DNA of 64,000 bases from Nipponacmea schrenckii (GCA_030562195.1 JAUJPP010000005.1:20323106-20387105), one strand, 5' to 3'; numbered from the stretch's first letter, positions 42,401-56,400 are shown. Translations and numbers: made by a program. The notes: generated from the letters alone by a model not told the origin.

Positions 42401-44593
42401 TGTATCTGTTACAAATTTGCTAATTACGAGACCATTTCTATGAATTGAATTTATGAATTTATATTCCACATTAAGATCGTAAATTCCACCGTTAGATTTG
42501 GAAGTACATATTATTACTATAGAACTATAAGAAGAAACACTGTGAAATGAACAATTGATGAACAATTGAAAGAGCAACAATATATGTGAAATTTCTCATA
42601 AAAATAAAAAAAAAGCCATACAATTGCAGACAGTTGGCCTTTAAATATATTTTTTTTTATCCAGGTTTGAAGAAACCAGAAAATGTTGTAAAACAAGAAT
42701 TTCCAATCTTTAATAATCAAGGTGGTAAAACAGAACAGATCCAAGGTCAGCAACATCAAGATTACCCCAAAAAAATTTCACACAATACCATGCCCCACCC
42801 CTACAGTGGCATCACCAGATTGCCCCATCTACCACACCATGGACACCAAAAGCCACTACAATCTAAACATAGTTCTGAGAAACTACAGTCTGGACCGCCT
42901 CAGATCCACCATGGTCCAAGGCCTATGAACCAACATCGACATATGCCCAACAATGTTACCATGTCAAGTCATCATCTTTATCCCAACCGGCCACCCAGCG
43001 TCCAACCATCAGATATCTATCAGAACAGTGCTCACCAAATTAATGCTTCATCTCATCTTAGCAACACTTCAACTGAGGAGCCAGACACTAACAACGAGCA
43101 CAAGGTAATAATATATCTTCAGATTTTGAAATCCATGTTAATATAAATTTCATTAAACGAACATAATCTGTTAGAATGGACATAAAACTAGTCTCAAAAT
43201 TGGTCAATAAATGAATACTCTATTCATTAGTTTGACTTACCGGACTTCCACTAATGAATAGACGTCATTAAGTGAGTTATATTTTACATCTCGTTCTCAT
43301 TGCAGGAAGATGCATCAGAAGAAGCTAATCTAAAAGGTCCACCTCCGAATAATAAGAGAAAAGGTAGAATCAACTACACCTCAAAACAACTCAATGCTAT
43401 GGACAGAGCGTTTGAAGGTGATCCCTACCCAAAACCTGATCTACTGGATAATCTTTCAGCTGAACTTCAAATACCTGTTAGCAAACTGAAGGTAAGTATT
43501 CAATAACTTACTCGATGCCTGATACCACTTTTCATTATGAAATACTTTCTCACGTGGTTGATATACTTCCATATGTGAATGTTTTGGGTTTTTTTGGGAC
43601 TTGGGTGTTCGTTTATCAGTTTAAACCGCTGGTACTTTGTATGTTTATCCAAACGGTTATTTGTAAGTGAATCACAAAATATTATGTTTATAACATGCAC
43701 ATTACATCATAAACCAACAACTCCATTGAGGTTTTCTATTGATTCAAACAGCAGATGAAAATTAACTTTTTTTTACTTCACACTGTCATGTTATACTTAT
43801 AATATAAATTATTTTAATTTTTCTGTTTTAGGTGTGGTTTCAGAACAAACGAGCTCGAGCTAGAAAGAAAGGTGGAGATAAATCAGTTCAACCGCCTTCA
43901 GATAAATTTAACCAAGTTTACAAGAATCTTATGGCTTTCAGAAAACCTATGATGATGCCAGAGCACTCCATTCCAAACTATCAGCCACCAACTTCCAAAG
44001 CACATTCAACCGAGTCAGCGATACCGGACCATCCCGGAACAGTCACACCACATCCTCCCATTTCAGCGATGTCACATCATCCTGGATCACATCCAACAGG
44101 ATCTATGACTTCACATCAGTCGGGATCTGTACCGTCATATCCATCAGGGTCTATGAGTTCACATCCGTCAGGATCTTTACTGTCAAATCCATTAGGGTCT
44201 ATGGCGTCACATCAATCAGGACCAGTACCATCCCATCCACCAGGTATGGCGTCACATCAATCAGGACCAGTACCATCACATCCACCAGGATCACACCCCT
44301 CAGGATCTATGACCTTACATCCATCAGGATCCATCACATCACATCCTCCTGGATCTATGGCGTCACATACTACATTTTCATCCATGCCCAACCCTTCAGC
44401 TATGATGTCACACCCTTCCACTTTAGCGCACCAAACAGGATCTCTTTCGTCTCGCCATCCAGTGTCAAACATGTCACATCCTTTCTTGTCTGGAATGTCG
44501 CAACCGACCAGCATACCAGTACCTCTACGCCCTACTATGTCCTCCATGTCTTATGCCTCAATGTTACCCCTTCCAAGTCTTCCCGAAAAATAA
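39454..44593 (+). CDS. Homeobox transcription factor, large, family unassigned, 6 coding exons
   Basis: Exons: 39454-39465, 39720-39886, 40199-42336, 42665-43104, 43306-43491, 43832-44593. Phases agree; total 3,705 nt (1,234 aa). The start encodes MQNK and has an in-frame stop 15 bases upstream. The homeodomain spans about 936-995 with no insertion: R5, F20, W48, F49, Q50, N51 and R53 are all present, so it should bind DNA. It is split by an intron exactly between positions 46 and 47, a site used by many PRD-class and other homeobox genes. The 900-residue N-terminal part is low complexity: acidic near the start, then Ser/Pro/Gln/His-rich, with one KRKR cluster (possible nuclear signal). The C-terminus has SHPSGS-type repeats. 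It lacks a paired domain and TALE loop. I cannot name the ortholog; a lophotrochozoan-specific or fast-evolving PRD-like gene is likely. Confidence 0.9.
44071..44370 (+). repeat. Coding minisatellite: SHPSGS/SHPPGS repeats in the homeobox protein
   Basis: The last exon encodes repeated units of about 8-9 residues, such as SHPSGSM, SHQSGPVPSHPPG and SYPSGSM. One block coding for MASHQSGPVPSHPPG is repeated almost exactly (about 44200-44245 and 44246-44288). The repeat lies about 80 residues after the homeodomain and is probably disordered. Copy number may vary between individuals. Confidence 0.85.
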
Positions 44594-45021
44594 GCAATTA
44601 CAATGAATAGTGAAGATTGGTGGAAGATCAAGATAACCCAAAGGCTATAATACTGTCTTTCAGAAAAGTTCAGTATTCTCAATTCTCAAGAAAACGTCTG
44701 AAATTTTCAAATAGATCCTTTGTAACGATTAATCTTATGTCCCTGTAACAGAAGTGCTCATTTGCCGATTAAGGCTTCAGAACGTATTCCAGCAGATGTT
44801 TGTTTAAAACAGCTCCTTGAACTTATCTTTGAAAATACTTGAAAATCTTTTTTGTAAATATTTTTCTAAACTGTGATATTTTCCTATACATGTATATAAT
44901 TTATTGTAAAAACTAAATGAATACCAAAAATAATGTTTTTAAACGAATTATGTATAATATTATAGGTAATCTAATGGTGCTAATATAAACTCAGTGCAAT
45001 CTTAATTAATGTTTTTGTCAT

Positions 45022-45046
45022 AATAAACTGTTTTATGTTCAATAAA
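45022..45046 (+). terminator. Polyadenylation signals of the homeobox gene
   Basis: Two AATAAA hexamers (45022-45027 and 45041-45046) lie about 430-450 nt past the homeobox stop codon. They are the best candidates for its 3' end. Confidence 0.6.
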
Positions 45047-45049
45047 ACC

Positions 45050-47424
45050 AACTCATTATTCTGTTATATGATTAATGGAATGAATGAATGAATATTTAAA
45101 CTACAATATTTAGAACATGGCCTCACCAATTGCATTTTGAATTTCCGCCTAAAGAGTTTCTCTCCATTTACTTGGTTTTCTCCTTATTTGCATCCCCAGT
45201 CTCGGGACTGACCTATAGTGGTGTCATGTAAAGGACAAAAACATTGTTGAATATCTGGTAATGTCTTGTTAATGATTCCTCTTTGTATAAATATCAAAAA
45301 GTAACGGCAGCTGTGGAAGGCACAAAGTTCCCATGGAGAATCTGAGCTAAGAGGTTTTCATAATATGGAATGGATTAGGTGCATTCAGACATATTTTCAG
45401 CTGTTATTTACATGGACTTAGTTTAGAAATTAACACCAGCAGGTGAGAGACAAGTAAGAAAGATGTTGAATTCTTAGAATTTAACTTAGAATAATTCTAA
45501 AGCTTAATGCATTAGAGATTCTATCCAACAAAAATTACAGAAATTTAGATTTTTTTAATTTTGAAATCTATTTACAAAAAAATAAGGATGCATTTCTAAC
45601 AGTGAATGTTATACAGACACATTAAATATCTAACAATTATATTAAATACATGAACTATAACAATATGAGTTGCACCAAATTTAAACTTTAATTCAATGGA
45701 TCTTCTTTCAATAATAATCAAATGCACATAAGTACAAAATTTCCATTTTATAGCTAAAAGTACTTCCTTAGATTTCATTTTGTTTACCATTTATTTAATC
45801 CTGCATGCAATACCTGCTGTGAAAAATTTGATTACAATAACTGAGATGGACAACAAGTTTATGTTAGCACTGTTAATATATTCCAATTCCAAGCTTTTTA
45901 TTAATTTTGTTGAACGTCTTAGAAAATTATCAACAAAGGAGAACCACATATGAACTTACTGCAATTTCTAATCAGTATCAAGGTGAAATAGTAGTATATA
46001 TGAGAGAAACTCAAAAACAGATGGAATTTCACAACACGGTCTCTGAACACTGTAACCACAAGAGGTATGGAATGAAGTATAGAATACTAACTTTGATGTA
46101 CATTCAAAATCATTGCAGGACTTTAGTATGTACAAAATACACAACAAAAAGTATATCGAAAATGTGAAATTCACAAAATCAAAATGATAACACTGTGTCT
46201 ATCATAATCCAAACATATTTCAAAAAGTATAACTGCAATTTTATTAAATTTTGAGAAGATGATAAACAAGAAATAAATAGATTTTTCAGAAAATAATACA
46301 TTTAACAACAACAACAAATTCTTTTATTCATGTTTCATTCATTCTAAAATAAACTTCCTTATAACTACTTTCTCATTCAAGTGACGTTTTGATTACATCT
46401 AACCTAAAACAATCAACAATTTTATTTTCATCAAAGGAAAGTATTCCCTTGTACGGCTAGGTATTGCAAATAATGCCACAATATGTGCATATTTTGATAC
46501 AAGGGTTACAATACGATATTGGGTAATTGGAAAAAGTTTATATATACACTGTATATATTAATTAATAACGTTATAACTGTTATATTTGGTTGATAGTTAT
46601 TAACATTCAATGTCTTATAGTTGACAACAATTTCATGTAGGCCAGAGAGAAAAATTTAAAACTTATTGAAAACAAGAATTTATTTTGAAAATTGAGGTGT
46701 GTTACCTGACAAGAAGAGACACATATCTTGGTACACGTATTGTGGCATGCTGTATCAATCTACAACAAAATATCACGCCAACTCTAGTCCCTTGACACAT
46801 TAAGGGGAGATAATAAATGAAGTTGAACATATGAAATGCCTTTATACAGTTTTGACTTATCTACAGCTCAAACTCTCAAAACCAACAAACCTCACAAACA
46901 AATACTATTCTTACAAATTTTCTTACATACAATATCATTGACAAGTCTATATTCTAGATAAACTCAAGGCAAAAGATAACATATCATATCATAATTTACT
47001 TGAAGGTGACAATAAATTGGAAATAATACTTGTGATAGAATATACCCACAAATACAGAATTAATATTTAACTGTCAAAAATTTGAAATCTCATACAACTT
47101 ATAATGAAAATTAGCCAATCTAAAATAACTTATTTAAGCAAAGATATGCTAAATTCTGGACATATAGTATTTTCTAAACTTTTCTAAGTAAATGCCCAAA
47201 AGAGAATTTAAAATTTGTTAAGACACCAGAGAAAAAATATTTCAATGAGAGAACATTGAGAGAAAGTCTTTACTCAACCACGCAACAGGCTTACACATCA
47301 TATCAAAAAATCCTGCCATAAATTCGATAATCTTCAATCTAACTGCATGAATTTTGAGAAACAGGAGCCTCTCAAATGATGAACGAAAAAAAACATAAAT
47401 AAAATTGTCTATAGCCTAAATGTC
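45050..47424. other. Convergent intergenic region, no gene seen
   Basis: AT-rich DNA between the 3' ends of the homeobox gene and the MANF/CDNF gene. It should include the MANF 3' UTR. The short frames (64-86 codons) overlap on both strands and show no family likeness. Confidence 0.5.
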
Positions 47425-50141
47425 TTATAATTCAGTCTTTTCACTTCGTTTCTTAGCTGCTTCAGGTTCATATTTGGGTAAAAGTTCTTCAATTTTTTTC
47501 ACGAAATCAGATTTTTCTGCACATCCTTTACAAGCATTGTATTCCCCCCAATTATCCAAAATCTTCTTCAAATCTTTAACTTTCAATTTAGTCAACTTAA
47601 CAGTGGCAAAATCTATACTTTTATCTGAAAGGAGAAAACATTCAAAATTATTAAAGAGAGCCAAACACAGAATTAAAATGTGCAACTTATCTCCCTTGAC
47701 ACACTAAAGGGAGACAATACAAACAAAACTGTGAAGGAACTATTTTGTCTTGCCATGAAAATTTGTTTAGTAAATATAATTCACTAACACTGTTTTATCA
47801 TAATCTTTACTTTGTGACCTAGGTGTTTTTTATGAGACTATGTTCTCATCACCATCCAACACGACTATGTGGATAACAATTACTTTATTAAATAACTTGT
47901 GACATTTCGATGAGGGTAGTAACGTCTTTATCATCATTGTTTGATAAAGATGGAAGTATCCTTCTCGAAATGATGCGAGTTATTTGATAAAGCAATTGCC
48001 AAATAAATATACTAAAAAGTGGAGACATGTATGATCCACACAACACTGGTGGCTATTTTATTGTTAAAACATTGTTGTAGGCCAGAGGTAGTTCCCTCTC
48101 ATAAAAGAAGTCAATACACTCAATTGCAGGCATATACAGCTTTAGACAACAATTGTCTGATTTACTAGAATAATCTATAACATACCGTATTTCAAATCAC
48201 AAATCTGACTATCAGCCTTTTTCAATTTTTCACAAATTAAACTCTCTGGAAGATGATTTTTGATAGGATCTGAGATTTTATTTAATATACCAGTAGCTGA
48301 TGTTTCTACACCACCAACATAATAACACTAGAAATACAGAGTTAAAACATATTACAACAAGTTACATAATATCTAAATATAAGTTAAATATAAGGCCATG
48401 GTTTGCAAATTTTTGGGGTCGATTTTTGGTTCTGAAGATATCGAGAAATGAACAAAAAACAAATAATGCCTTCCTATATACTTCAAGCTACAAATTTCTC
48501 TTCTATTTCTATATATATGTCTCAAGAAAAGACAAGTCGTCATTTTAACTCTCAGAATAAGGTACAAATGGTCAACTTGATGGCGAAACTGTCCCTCTAA
48601 TTTAAGCCAATAATGGCCTCAAATGCAGTACCGGTAAGCTGAAGAATTGATATTGGGCCTACAAGGTTGTAAATGGATAAAGTCAGTAAAGTTGGTAAAG
48701 ACAAGCCATCAATACAATAAGCTTAAGTTACTTTTAGTTTTAAAGTGAATTAATTTGTTTAGTCATCAAAAGGTTTTAATGGATAATAAATAAATTATGT
48801 ATAAGGCTAATCAATTAATGGAAATAAATTGAAATCAATATTTTAATCAAAATCAGTGAGTTGGAAATCTCATACAGGTGCCACATGTGACCAGACTAAC
48901 AGAATTAGCCAGTCAAGGGAAACTTATATTAAATAACCAAGCAATTCTACTCCATCAAGGATTTATCTATAAAGCTACAAGACCAAATTTTCAAGACAGT
49001 GTTATATTTAATGTTATATATTACTCAATTTAACTACAGATGTTAATGTCTTAAAGGTATGCTACCCCTTAGAATGACCAAAAATATTACAATTGTTCAC
49101 CATGGCCAAAATGAGTCATTTGTCATAATTAACAGGACTAAGTATAAATCCATTAAAGTAGTAATCCAATAAAGTAATTTGGAAACACATTTTTATTTAA
49201 GCTTAGTTTTATTTCAATTATTACTAAGTTTAATTGAAATATTGCCTTATATGGAGATTCTATTCTTTACTCCTGGCACATGGTAAGTCTAGCTAGTACT
49301 CTTATTGACCAAGTTTAAGAGTTTTTTTATGTCTATTCTAACAGGTAGTATTAATAACTGAATTAGACAATAATCAAGTATTTTACACTTACAAATCTTT
49401 CTTCTTTTCCTTTCAAACCTTTACAAAATTTCCTGAATAAGTTTTCTGTGTCATCTCTAGATGGACTTTTACCGTCAAACTTCTCCTCAAATAGTGTTTT
49501 AAATTTCTTTAATGTCTTTAAACATACTGAAATAAGAAAACAGAGATGAACAAGCTGTATTTAAATAAAGTATGTTAATAACAGATTTTTGGCCCATGGT
49601 GTCAAACTTGGTAAGTTTGAATACTGTTACAGTATTGGCAAAAGTTAAATTTGTTAAAGATCATTGGAATATTTTGAAATTATTCATAATAGGTTTAGGC
49701 CAATAGCATTTTAATTTCTGGTACCGGTAGGCAACTTTCTCGTCAACTTAAAATGAAATTAAAGTCCTGGACTGATGAATTTGGGGGGAATTATTAGTAC
49801 CTCTGTTATCAACAAAATTAGCTATCAGCTAATGTCCTACAAGATTTTACTCATACAACATGAACATATTATACTGTTCATGCAATTGTAACTAACTAGG
49901 CTAAGTCTGGCATGGATGGGTCAAAACAATGCATGTAAAGAACCCAACAGTTGAAAAGCCAAGTGTCTCCTTCAGTTTTTTTTAGTTATGGTACATCTTC
50001 AAAATTAGCATGCCACATGCCATTAATTTCTTCTCTGAAACCGAAATACCAACCTTCGCAGTCATCTCCTTTTAAAGCAGCAGACACCAGACTGCCATAC
50101 AACACAGCTGACAGGCTTAAAACTGACACAAACAAATTCAT
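47425..50141 (-). CDS. MANF: MANF/CDNF-family ER neurotrophic factor, 4 exons
   Basis: ER-resident or secreted factor that protects against unfolded-protein stress; vertebrate MANF binds the ER Hsp70 BiP. Exons in gene order: 50054-50141, 49393-49526, 48186-48327, 47425-47634 minus the last 10 bases, that is 47425-47624. Total 564 nt (187 aa), all phases consistent. Residues 1-21 form a signal peptide ending LVSA. All eight family cysteines are visible: DDCEVC, FRKFC, CYYVGG, LICEKL, SQICDL and the CKGC pair (153-156), which marks the SAP-like C-terminal domain. The protein ends KTEL, a KDEL-like ER-retrieval signal comparable to vertebrate MANF RTDL. The exon 1 donor is GTTGGT, weaker than the others. 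Invertebrates usually have one gene for both MANF and CDNF; its neighbour HSPA14 matches the CDNF locus of human. Confidence 0.95.
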
Positions 50142-50499
50142 TTTTATACCGGAATTTCACTTTTCTTTCACTCAAAAACTTGATAGTTCAGAGAAATATG
50201 CTTTAAATTTTATATCTGTCACTAGAAAATTGTCAAATATAAAGTTTATCAATTCAAGAATACAACCAAAACACAATCTGCCCGGGTGTATGATGTCTTT
50301 CGTTGAACAAATTGCGATTTGATTTCTTTCCCCTGAAAAGTAAACGTGGTTTCTTGTTTGAGTGTACAGTTGGCGGAAAATGATTGGTTGATCTTCATCT
50401 AAAAATAAATATACCTACGTCATTGGGAAAACCGGAAGTCAAAGGCCGGTTACACAACGGAAGTTTATTTACGCGCCTCTGATACTACTTTTATTCAAA
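50142..50499. promoter_or_regulatory. Bidirectional promoter between MANF/CDNF and HSPA14
   Basis: Only 358 bases separate the two start codons. Visible motifs: reverse CCAAT boxes (ATTGG at 50383-50387 and 50422-50426), a CRE/ATF-type TACGTCA (50416-50422) joined to the second of these, and ETS-type sites CCGGAAGT (50432-50439) and CGGAAGT within 50457-50464. An ACGTGG core occurs at about 50344. No true ERSE (CCAAT-N9-CCACG) was found. Motif presence is direct; binding and shared regulation are inference. Confidence 0.65.
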
Positions 50500-53400
50500 A
50501 TGGCAGCCTTTGGGATCCATTTCGGCACGTGTTCCGCTTGTTTAGCTGTCTACAAGGTAAAATCCTCACAGAACTAGGGTTCATTATAAAAATACACTAC
50601 CTGACCACCTAATTACAAATTCTGCATAGATCTGATTATGTGAATTCTCAAAACATTATCGTACATTTACATAAACAAACACTATAAAACAGACACCGTC
50701 ATTTATATAACCAACGGATACACACCAACTTTTATATAAAAACTCTTTTCACCCAAAACATACTTTTACGGGAATAATCAAATCACAAATTTTGCGTTTT
50801 TTTAGAATTTGCACTCAAAAAGTAGGTTTTGATGCAGCGTGTAGACTAGTTTTCAGCAAATTAAGACAGGGGCTATTCCAAGCGATTCCTGCGCAAAATT
50901 AAAAATGACACTGTTTTGGACCTTTTGAAAATTAATGAACCCCCTCCTCTAATAAATAACTTTGGCACAATACCATGTGGAAGTTCTCGATGCCGCACCT
51001 GTGAACATATTCATATGTCTCATTATTTTCAAAATTAAAAAAACGGAAAGACATTTGAAATTAAAGAACGTCTCACGTGTACGGATAAAAATATCATTTA
51101 CCTAATTTTGTGACAAACAATACGTCAGCGAAACCCAGAACGCGTTACAAACTCGATTCAGCGACCATCGCTTTGATATAATTCATAGCAAAAATAGACC
51201 AATTTCTCATCATTTTAATTTACCTGACTTTTCCATTGAAGACCTTCTTATCTTGCCTATTGAATCAATTCCTGACTCTGATCTTATCAAACCAAAAACC
51301 AAACGATTACAGACAGAAAGCTACTGGATGGACCAACTCCAAATAGTGGCTCCAAATGGACTTAACATCCAGCATGATAACCAAATGATTCCATTTGTTG
51401 CCACCTTCAATCATACAGCTGTCAAAACCTCATACATAGTCAAACAGTATTACAGTGAATTACAGAACAGATTTCCGAATGTATATACCAAACGACTTGT
51501 AATTGCCTATAAGCGTAACAAAAGCTAAGTAATTTTCTGGTCCGTGGTAGACTCGAACCCATTGAATCCAATATTACTTGACCCCTCTCTTTATTTTCTA
51601 GCTCATTAAGTATAACATATTCTAATCATTATACATAGAGTTTTATCTTTTCAGAACCTAATCATACTCTCTTCTTTTAGACTGGTAACAAGAAAAATTT
51701 CATATTATGGACTATTGTTTTTTGTAGATTACTTGTGGGTTTTTTACTCAATACTAACTATGCTAACTTCACCTTATCTTGTATCGAACATTTATCTCTT
51801 TATTTGTGACCTTGGCCAGTGCTTTACACAGAAGTTTCTAGGAACTTTCTTCACTCTTAACACTGACTTTTATCAGTAACTGACCCAGCCTTCGCTCTGC
51901 TCGGCCTATTCAGCATATTTAAAGCCATGCCCGCAATTCAATACAATTATGACCTAAAGGAAACTTTAGTAATATGATATGTGCTGTAAGGTCTCAAAGA
52001 AATATGCATCATTTTTTTTTGAAGATAATTAATTGGAAATTATATTTTTCCAGGATGGTCAAACAGATGTGATAGCCAATGATTTAGGTGATAGAGTGAC
52101 GCCATGTGTTGTAGCTTTTACAGAATTTGAACAGGTAACAGATTACTTCTGCATGTAAATTAACTGAGGAATGCAATACCGGTATCAGTACATTCATATT
52201 AGGTTTAACTTACTATTTATAAAGTGGCCCCCATTTATGTCCTAGTTAATAGTGCTTTGCTAGGTAAAAAGTAATTTCTAAGAAAAATTAAGGAAGAAAA
52301 TGCAATATAGTACAAACAGGTTTTTCTTTTCTGGTATAGATCTGTCCATGGTTAGGCTGGCTAGCTATTTTTCATCTGTGTGTCATACATTCTTTTTATT
52401 ATAGCTTATGTTTTATATTTGTTTTTTTCATAAACATGAATTACATCATAGTAATATATTTCAGTCAGTGGGTGCTGCTGCAAAACAAGGCATCATACGT
52501 AATGCTCAGAATACCATTTGTCATGTTAAACAAGTTATTGGTAAAGATTTTAATGACCAAAGTATTCAAGACTACATTAAAGAATGGCCTGTTACAGTAA
52601 GTAATGCAACATTTTCTGAATAATGAATATGAATACTACCAGTATCTTAAGTGTTGACATTTTCTATGTGATTTAGTAAATTTATATGACATTTTGATAA
52701 TTTTTTTTGTCCTTTTTCATTTTTGCAGTTGATTTATATGATTCATTTTAAAAAAAAGCAATTCAAGTTTTTCATTTTTGCATATCAACTACTTGTTGTA
52801 GGTAACAAACAATAATGGTGTCTGTAGATTTGAAGTTGAATTTCAAAATAAACCAGCATCTTTCTCTCCAGTGGAAATAGCTACTGTTATATATGCTAAA
52901 GTTTTAGGTAATTATTTTTTAATAATATAACAACATTTGACACATATACTCTGAATGTAATAGAAACAGCTTTTCTGAAAATACAGATAAAACTTATCAA
53001 AGACTGACATGGAAAATGTTCTATGGTTGATAACTCATTTCACATTCTACTGCTTTTTTTTTTATTTTAGCCTTAAAGTCTATCTAATACTGATCTCTGT
53101 ACACATTTGATAATGAAAATATACTAATTACAAATATTCTTAAGATATAAATCTTTTCCTTTTTTTAGAGACTGCTGAAAGTCATGGTGGTCGAGGTATT
53201 AAAGATGCTGTTTTAGCAGTCCCTTCAAATTTTACTGTCCATCAACGAGAACAAATAAGGTCTGATTCAATTATTCTCATTTTCTCTTATCTATAATAGT
53301 TATTTTTAACATCCAGGAAACATTTGCAAAGGCTTGATTTATAAAGATATTATGGTGTTATATTTACAGTGAAGCTGCCTGTAAAGCCGGATTCAATGTA

Positions 53401-56400
53401 TTAAGATTAATCAATGAATCAGCAGCAGCAGCTTTAGCTTACGATATTGGTCAAACAGATCCTAATGAAGAATGGTAAGGACTTATTTAAATCTTCTTTT
53501 GTGAACTTTTTATTGCAAAGTATCCCTGAAATATGGGCAATATGCTTAGTTAGCATATTTTGATCTTATCTTAATAACTCTCACTCAATCTTTACATAGT
53601 CAATGGTGAGTTTCTGAATATTTGCACTAGATATTATGGATTTTGGTCTTTCATTGCATCATTACGAAAAGTGATGATTATTGGGTTTGTTTCAGTAATG
53701 TGATGGTGTTACGTGTTGGAGGAACGTCAACTGATGTATCTATTATAAATATTAACAGAGGAATGTACAAAGTTATAAAAACTGTCACTCTAGAGAAATA
53801 TGGTGGGGAGAATTTTACTAATGTTTTAACTACCAATCTGGTCTCGGAATTTAAAAGGTATTGTTTTCCTGTAGTTTACTATTCATTGGTATTTACTAAT
53901 GAACTAGAAGTTTTATTGGAAAGTTTATTAGCTTTGTAAGTAGTCTTAGGAAGTTCTAGAACTTTAAGACAATAACAAAAGTATAGCTTAAACTAAAAAT
54001 TTCCTTTTCATCTTCACTGGCTACTACCCTATCTGAATATTGTATGTCTATTCAAAAGGTTAATAATAGGAAATAAAGTGTGTTTATGCTGCAGTAGAAA
54101 TGCTATTTGGCACTGTGGAAAGACGTGGATTGTTATTCAATTTCAACAATCAACATATCTGTCCATCCTATACACATGTACTAAACATAGGATTATATGG
54201 TGCATATATATAAATATATATTGTTTTCATATCATTTATTGTCGTTAGTGGGCTGAATATTAGACAGGAACATATGTAGTGGACCTAATTCTGATCAATG
54301 TGAAATAAAAAAAGATTATTATTATGAAATGATTTTTCATTTATTATATCTAGAGTACCGATGTTTATATAATGAAATTTCCTATGTATATACAGAGAGG
54401 GTATTTATCGTTACCTATTAATTCCATTTTTGTATTGTGCTTCAAATTTGGTTGTTTTCGACTCCCTTTATAATTCTTATCAAATAATATTTCTTGTTTC
54501 TATTGCAGACAGACTAAGAGCGATATAAGTCAAAACAGACGAGCCATGACTAAATTGAGATTAGCATCTGAAGTATGTAAACATACTTTATCAACTTTAC
54601 AAAATGCTCAGTGTGCAGTGGATTCTTTATATGATGGTATAGACTTTCACTACAATGTCTCTAGGTTAGTTCAAACTTAAGTAACATGTTTTTCTCTTTG
54701 ATGTTCCTTGAGAATTTAGAATATGGAGTTCTTATGGTGAAAATATTTTTCATGTTAATGAATAATTATGAAGAAACTCAGATTGAAAATTCAACCCTAT
54801 ACAGAGTTTCATATAAAAGTACTTGTTTTTATAAACACCTATTACTAGTGTTGATTCAAAGTCCAAATATTCATTTTATCAGTGACTTTTGGTTAAATCT
54901 CTTTATTTTCCGTTTCAGAGGTCGTTTTGAAGTTTTATGTAATAATTTATTACAAGAAAGTATTCAATTAATAGAACAAATTTTACGAGAAACACAACTG
55001 AATAAATCTGATATTAAAAAGGTAAACATTCATTGTATATAGGGCATTCTTTACAAATATATGTATGCTGTATATTGCATTTATATGTATATTATGCTGT
55101 ATATTTGCCCTTTATATGTATATTATGCTGTAGACCTACACTTGCATTAATATGTATAATATGCTGTATATTTGATTATTGGTATTTCTATGTACATTTT
55201 ACTTCATATTTCTATTTCTGTGTATTTTAATTCTGTATATATATGCTTTTATATGTATACTAAGCTGTATTTCTATGTATATTGTGTTGTGTATGTATAT
55301 TACAATGTGTATTATATTATGTATTGCAGGTTATATTATGTGGAGGAGGTAGTAATGTACCAATCTTACAGAAGACTATAGGAGATTATTTAAAGGAGTC
55401 GACTATACTATCATCTATTACTAGTGATGAGGTTATAGCTATAGGAGCTGCTAAACAGGTATGTCAATACAGTTATATGGGAATCTAACAAACTTTATAT
55501 GTGGACATCCAGGGTTATTAAGAATAGAGAAATGATGTTGTTAAAAATGGTGTATTTAAACTAGTGTTGGATAAAACCAATTCACGGTTCATGATACTAT
55601 ACATATTATGATATGAAGTTAACAATATAATATGCATTGCAATACAAGGTTCACAATATGCTATTTCCACCCTTGTCTTTTGCATTGTAGGCAGCTTTTT
55701 TAGTTGGGAAAGAAATGGAAGAAATAAAACAAAATGAAGAATCATGTAAAATAAAATGTTTATCAAAAGCTGTTACGGTCAAGGTAGGTTCATTTTTTTT
55801 GTGTAGCTTTTAAACATCATACAATTTTAATTCAGAAAATCATGTCCATAATTCTATATAAATTTATTAATAAGTTTGGGATGTTAATCTTACAGAGATT
55901 GTAAAGGCATTTTATCTGACACATCTCTGGTTCCTACAATTTCAGTCAAACTAAGTATAGGTGTTTGATGAATGTAAATTGGAATGGTGTAAATTAATAC
56001 TATCTATCAGTGTCCTCAATACACATACAATTTCTTTTATTTTACAATCCCTCTGTCAGAAAAATATCCAAAAACAGGATAGTTATATTGCAATTATGCA
56101 GAAGACTGAACCCATGATATCATTTGATATGACATGTTTATACTATATTTATTCACTAATAATCTCTGTTATATGTTTTATTTTACTACAGGTTGGAAGT
56201 GAAACTAGCGGCCATGTTACTGTTTTACCTCAGCATAGTTTAATTCCATCACGTAAACAACATAACTTCTCTCTCCTACCAGATCAAACTTCTTTAAAAC
56301 TAGAAATCTACGAAACAGACAATGATAGTCAACATGATTTACTTGCTAAGGTACGTTAGGGGCATGGCCCCCGGCTAGTGAGAATTTAGCCCCATCAATT

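Noticed and set aside
50142..50499. Canonical ER stress element (CCAAT-N9-CCACG)
   Set aside because: CGTGG and ATTGG are both present, but about 33 bases apart instead of 9.
55033..55381. Tyr/Ile-rich small proteins in HSPA14 intron 9
   Set aside because: They are produced by a TATATGTATATTATGCTGTA-type repeat and have no homology or splice support.
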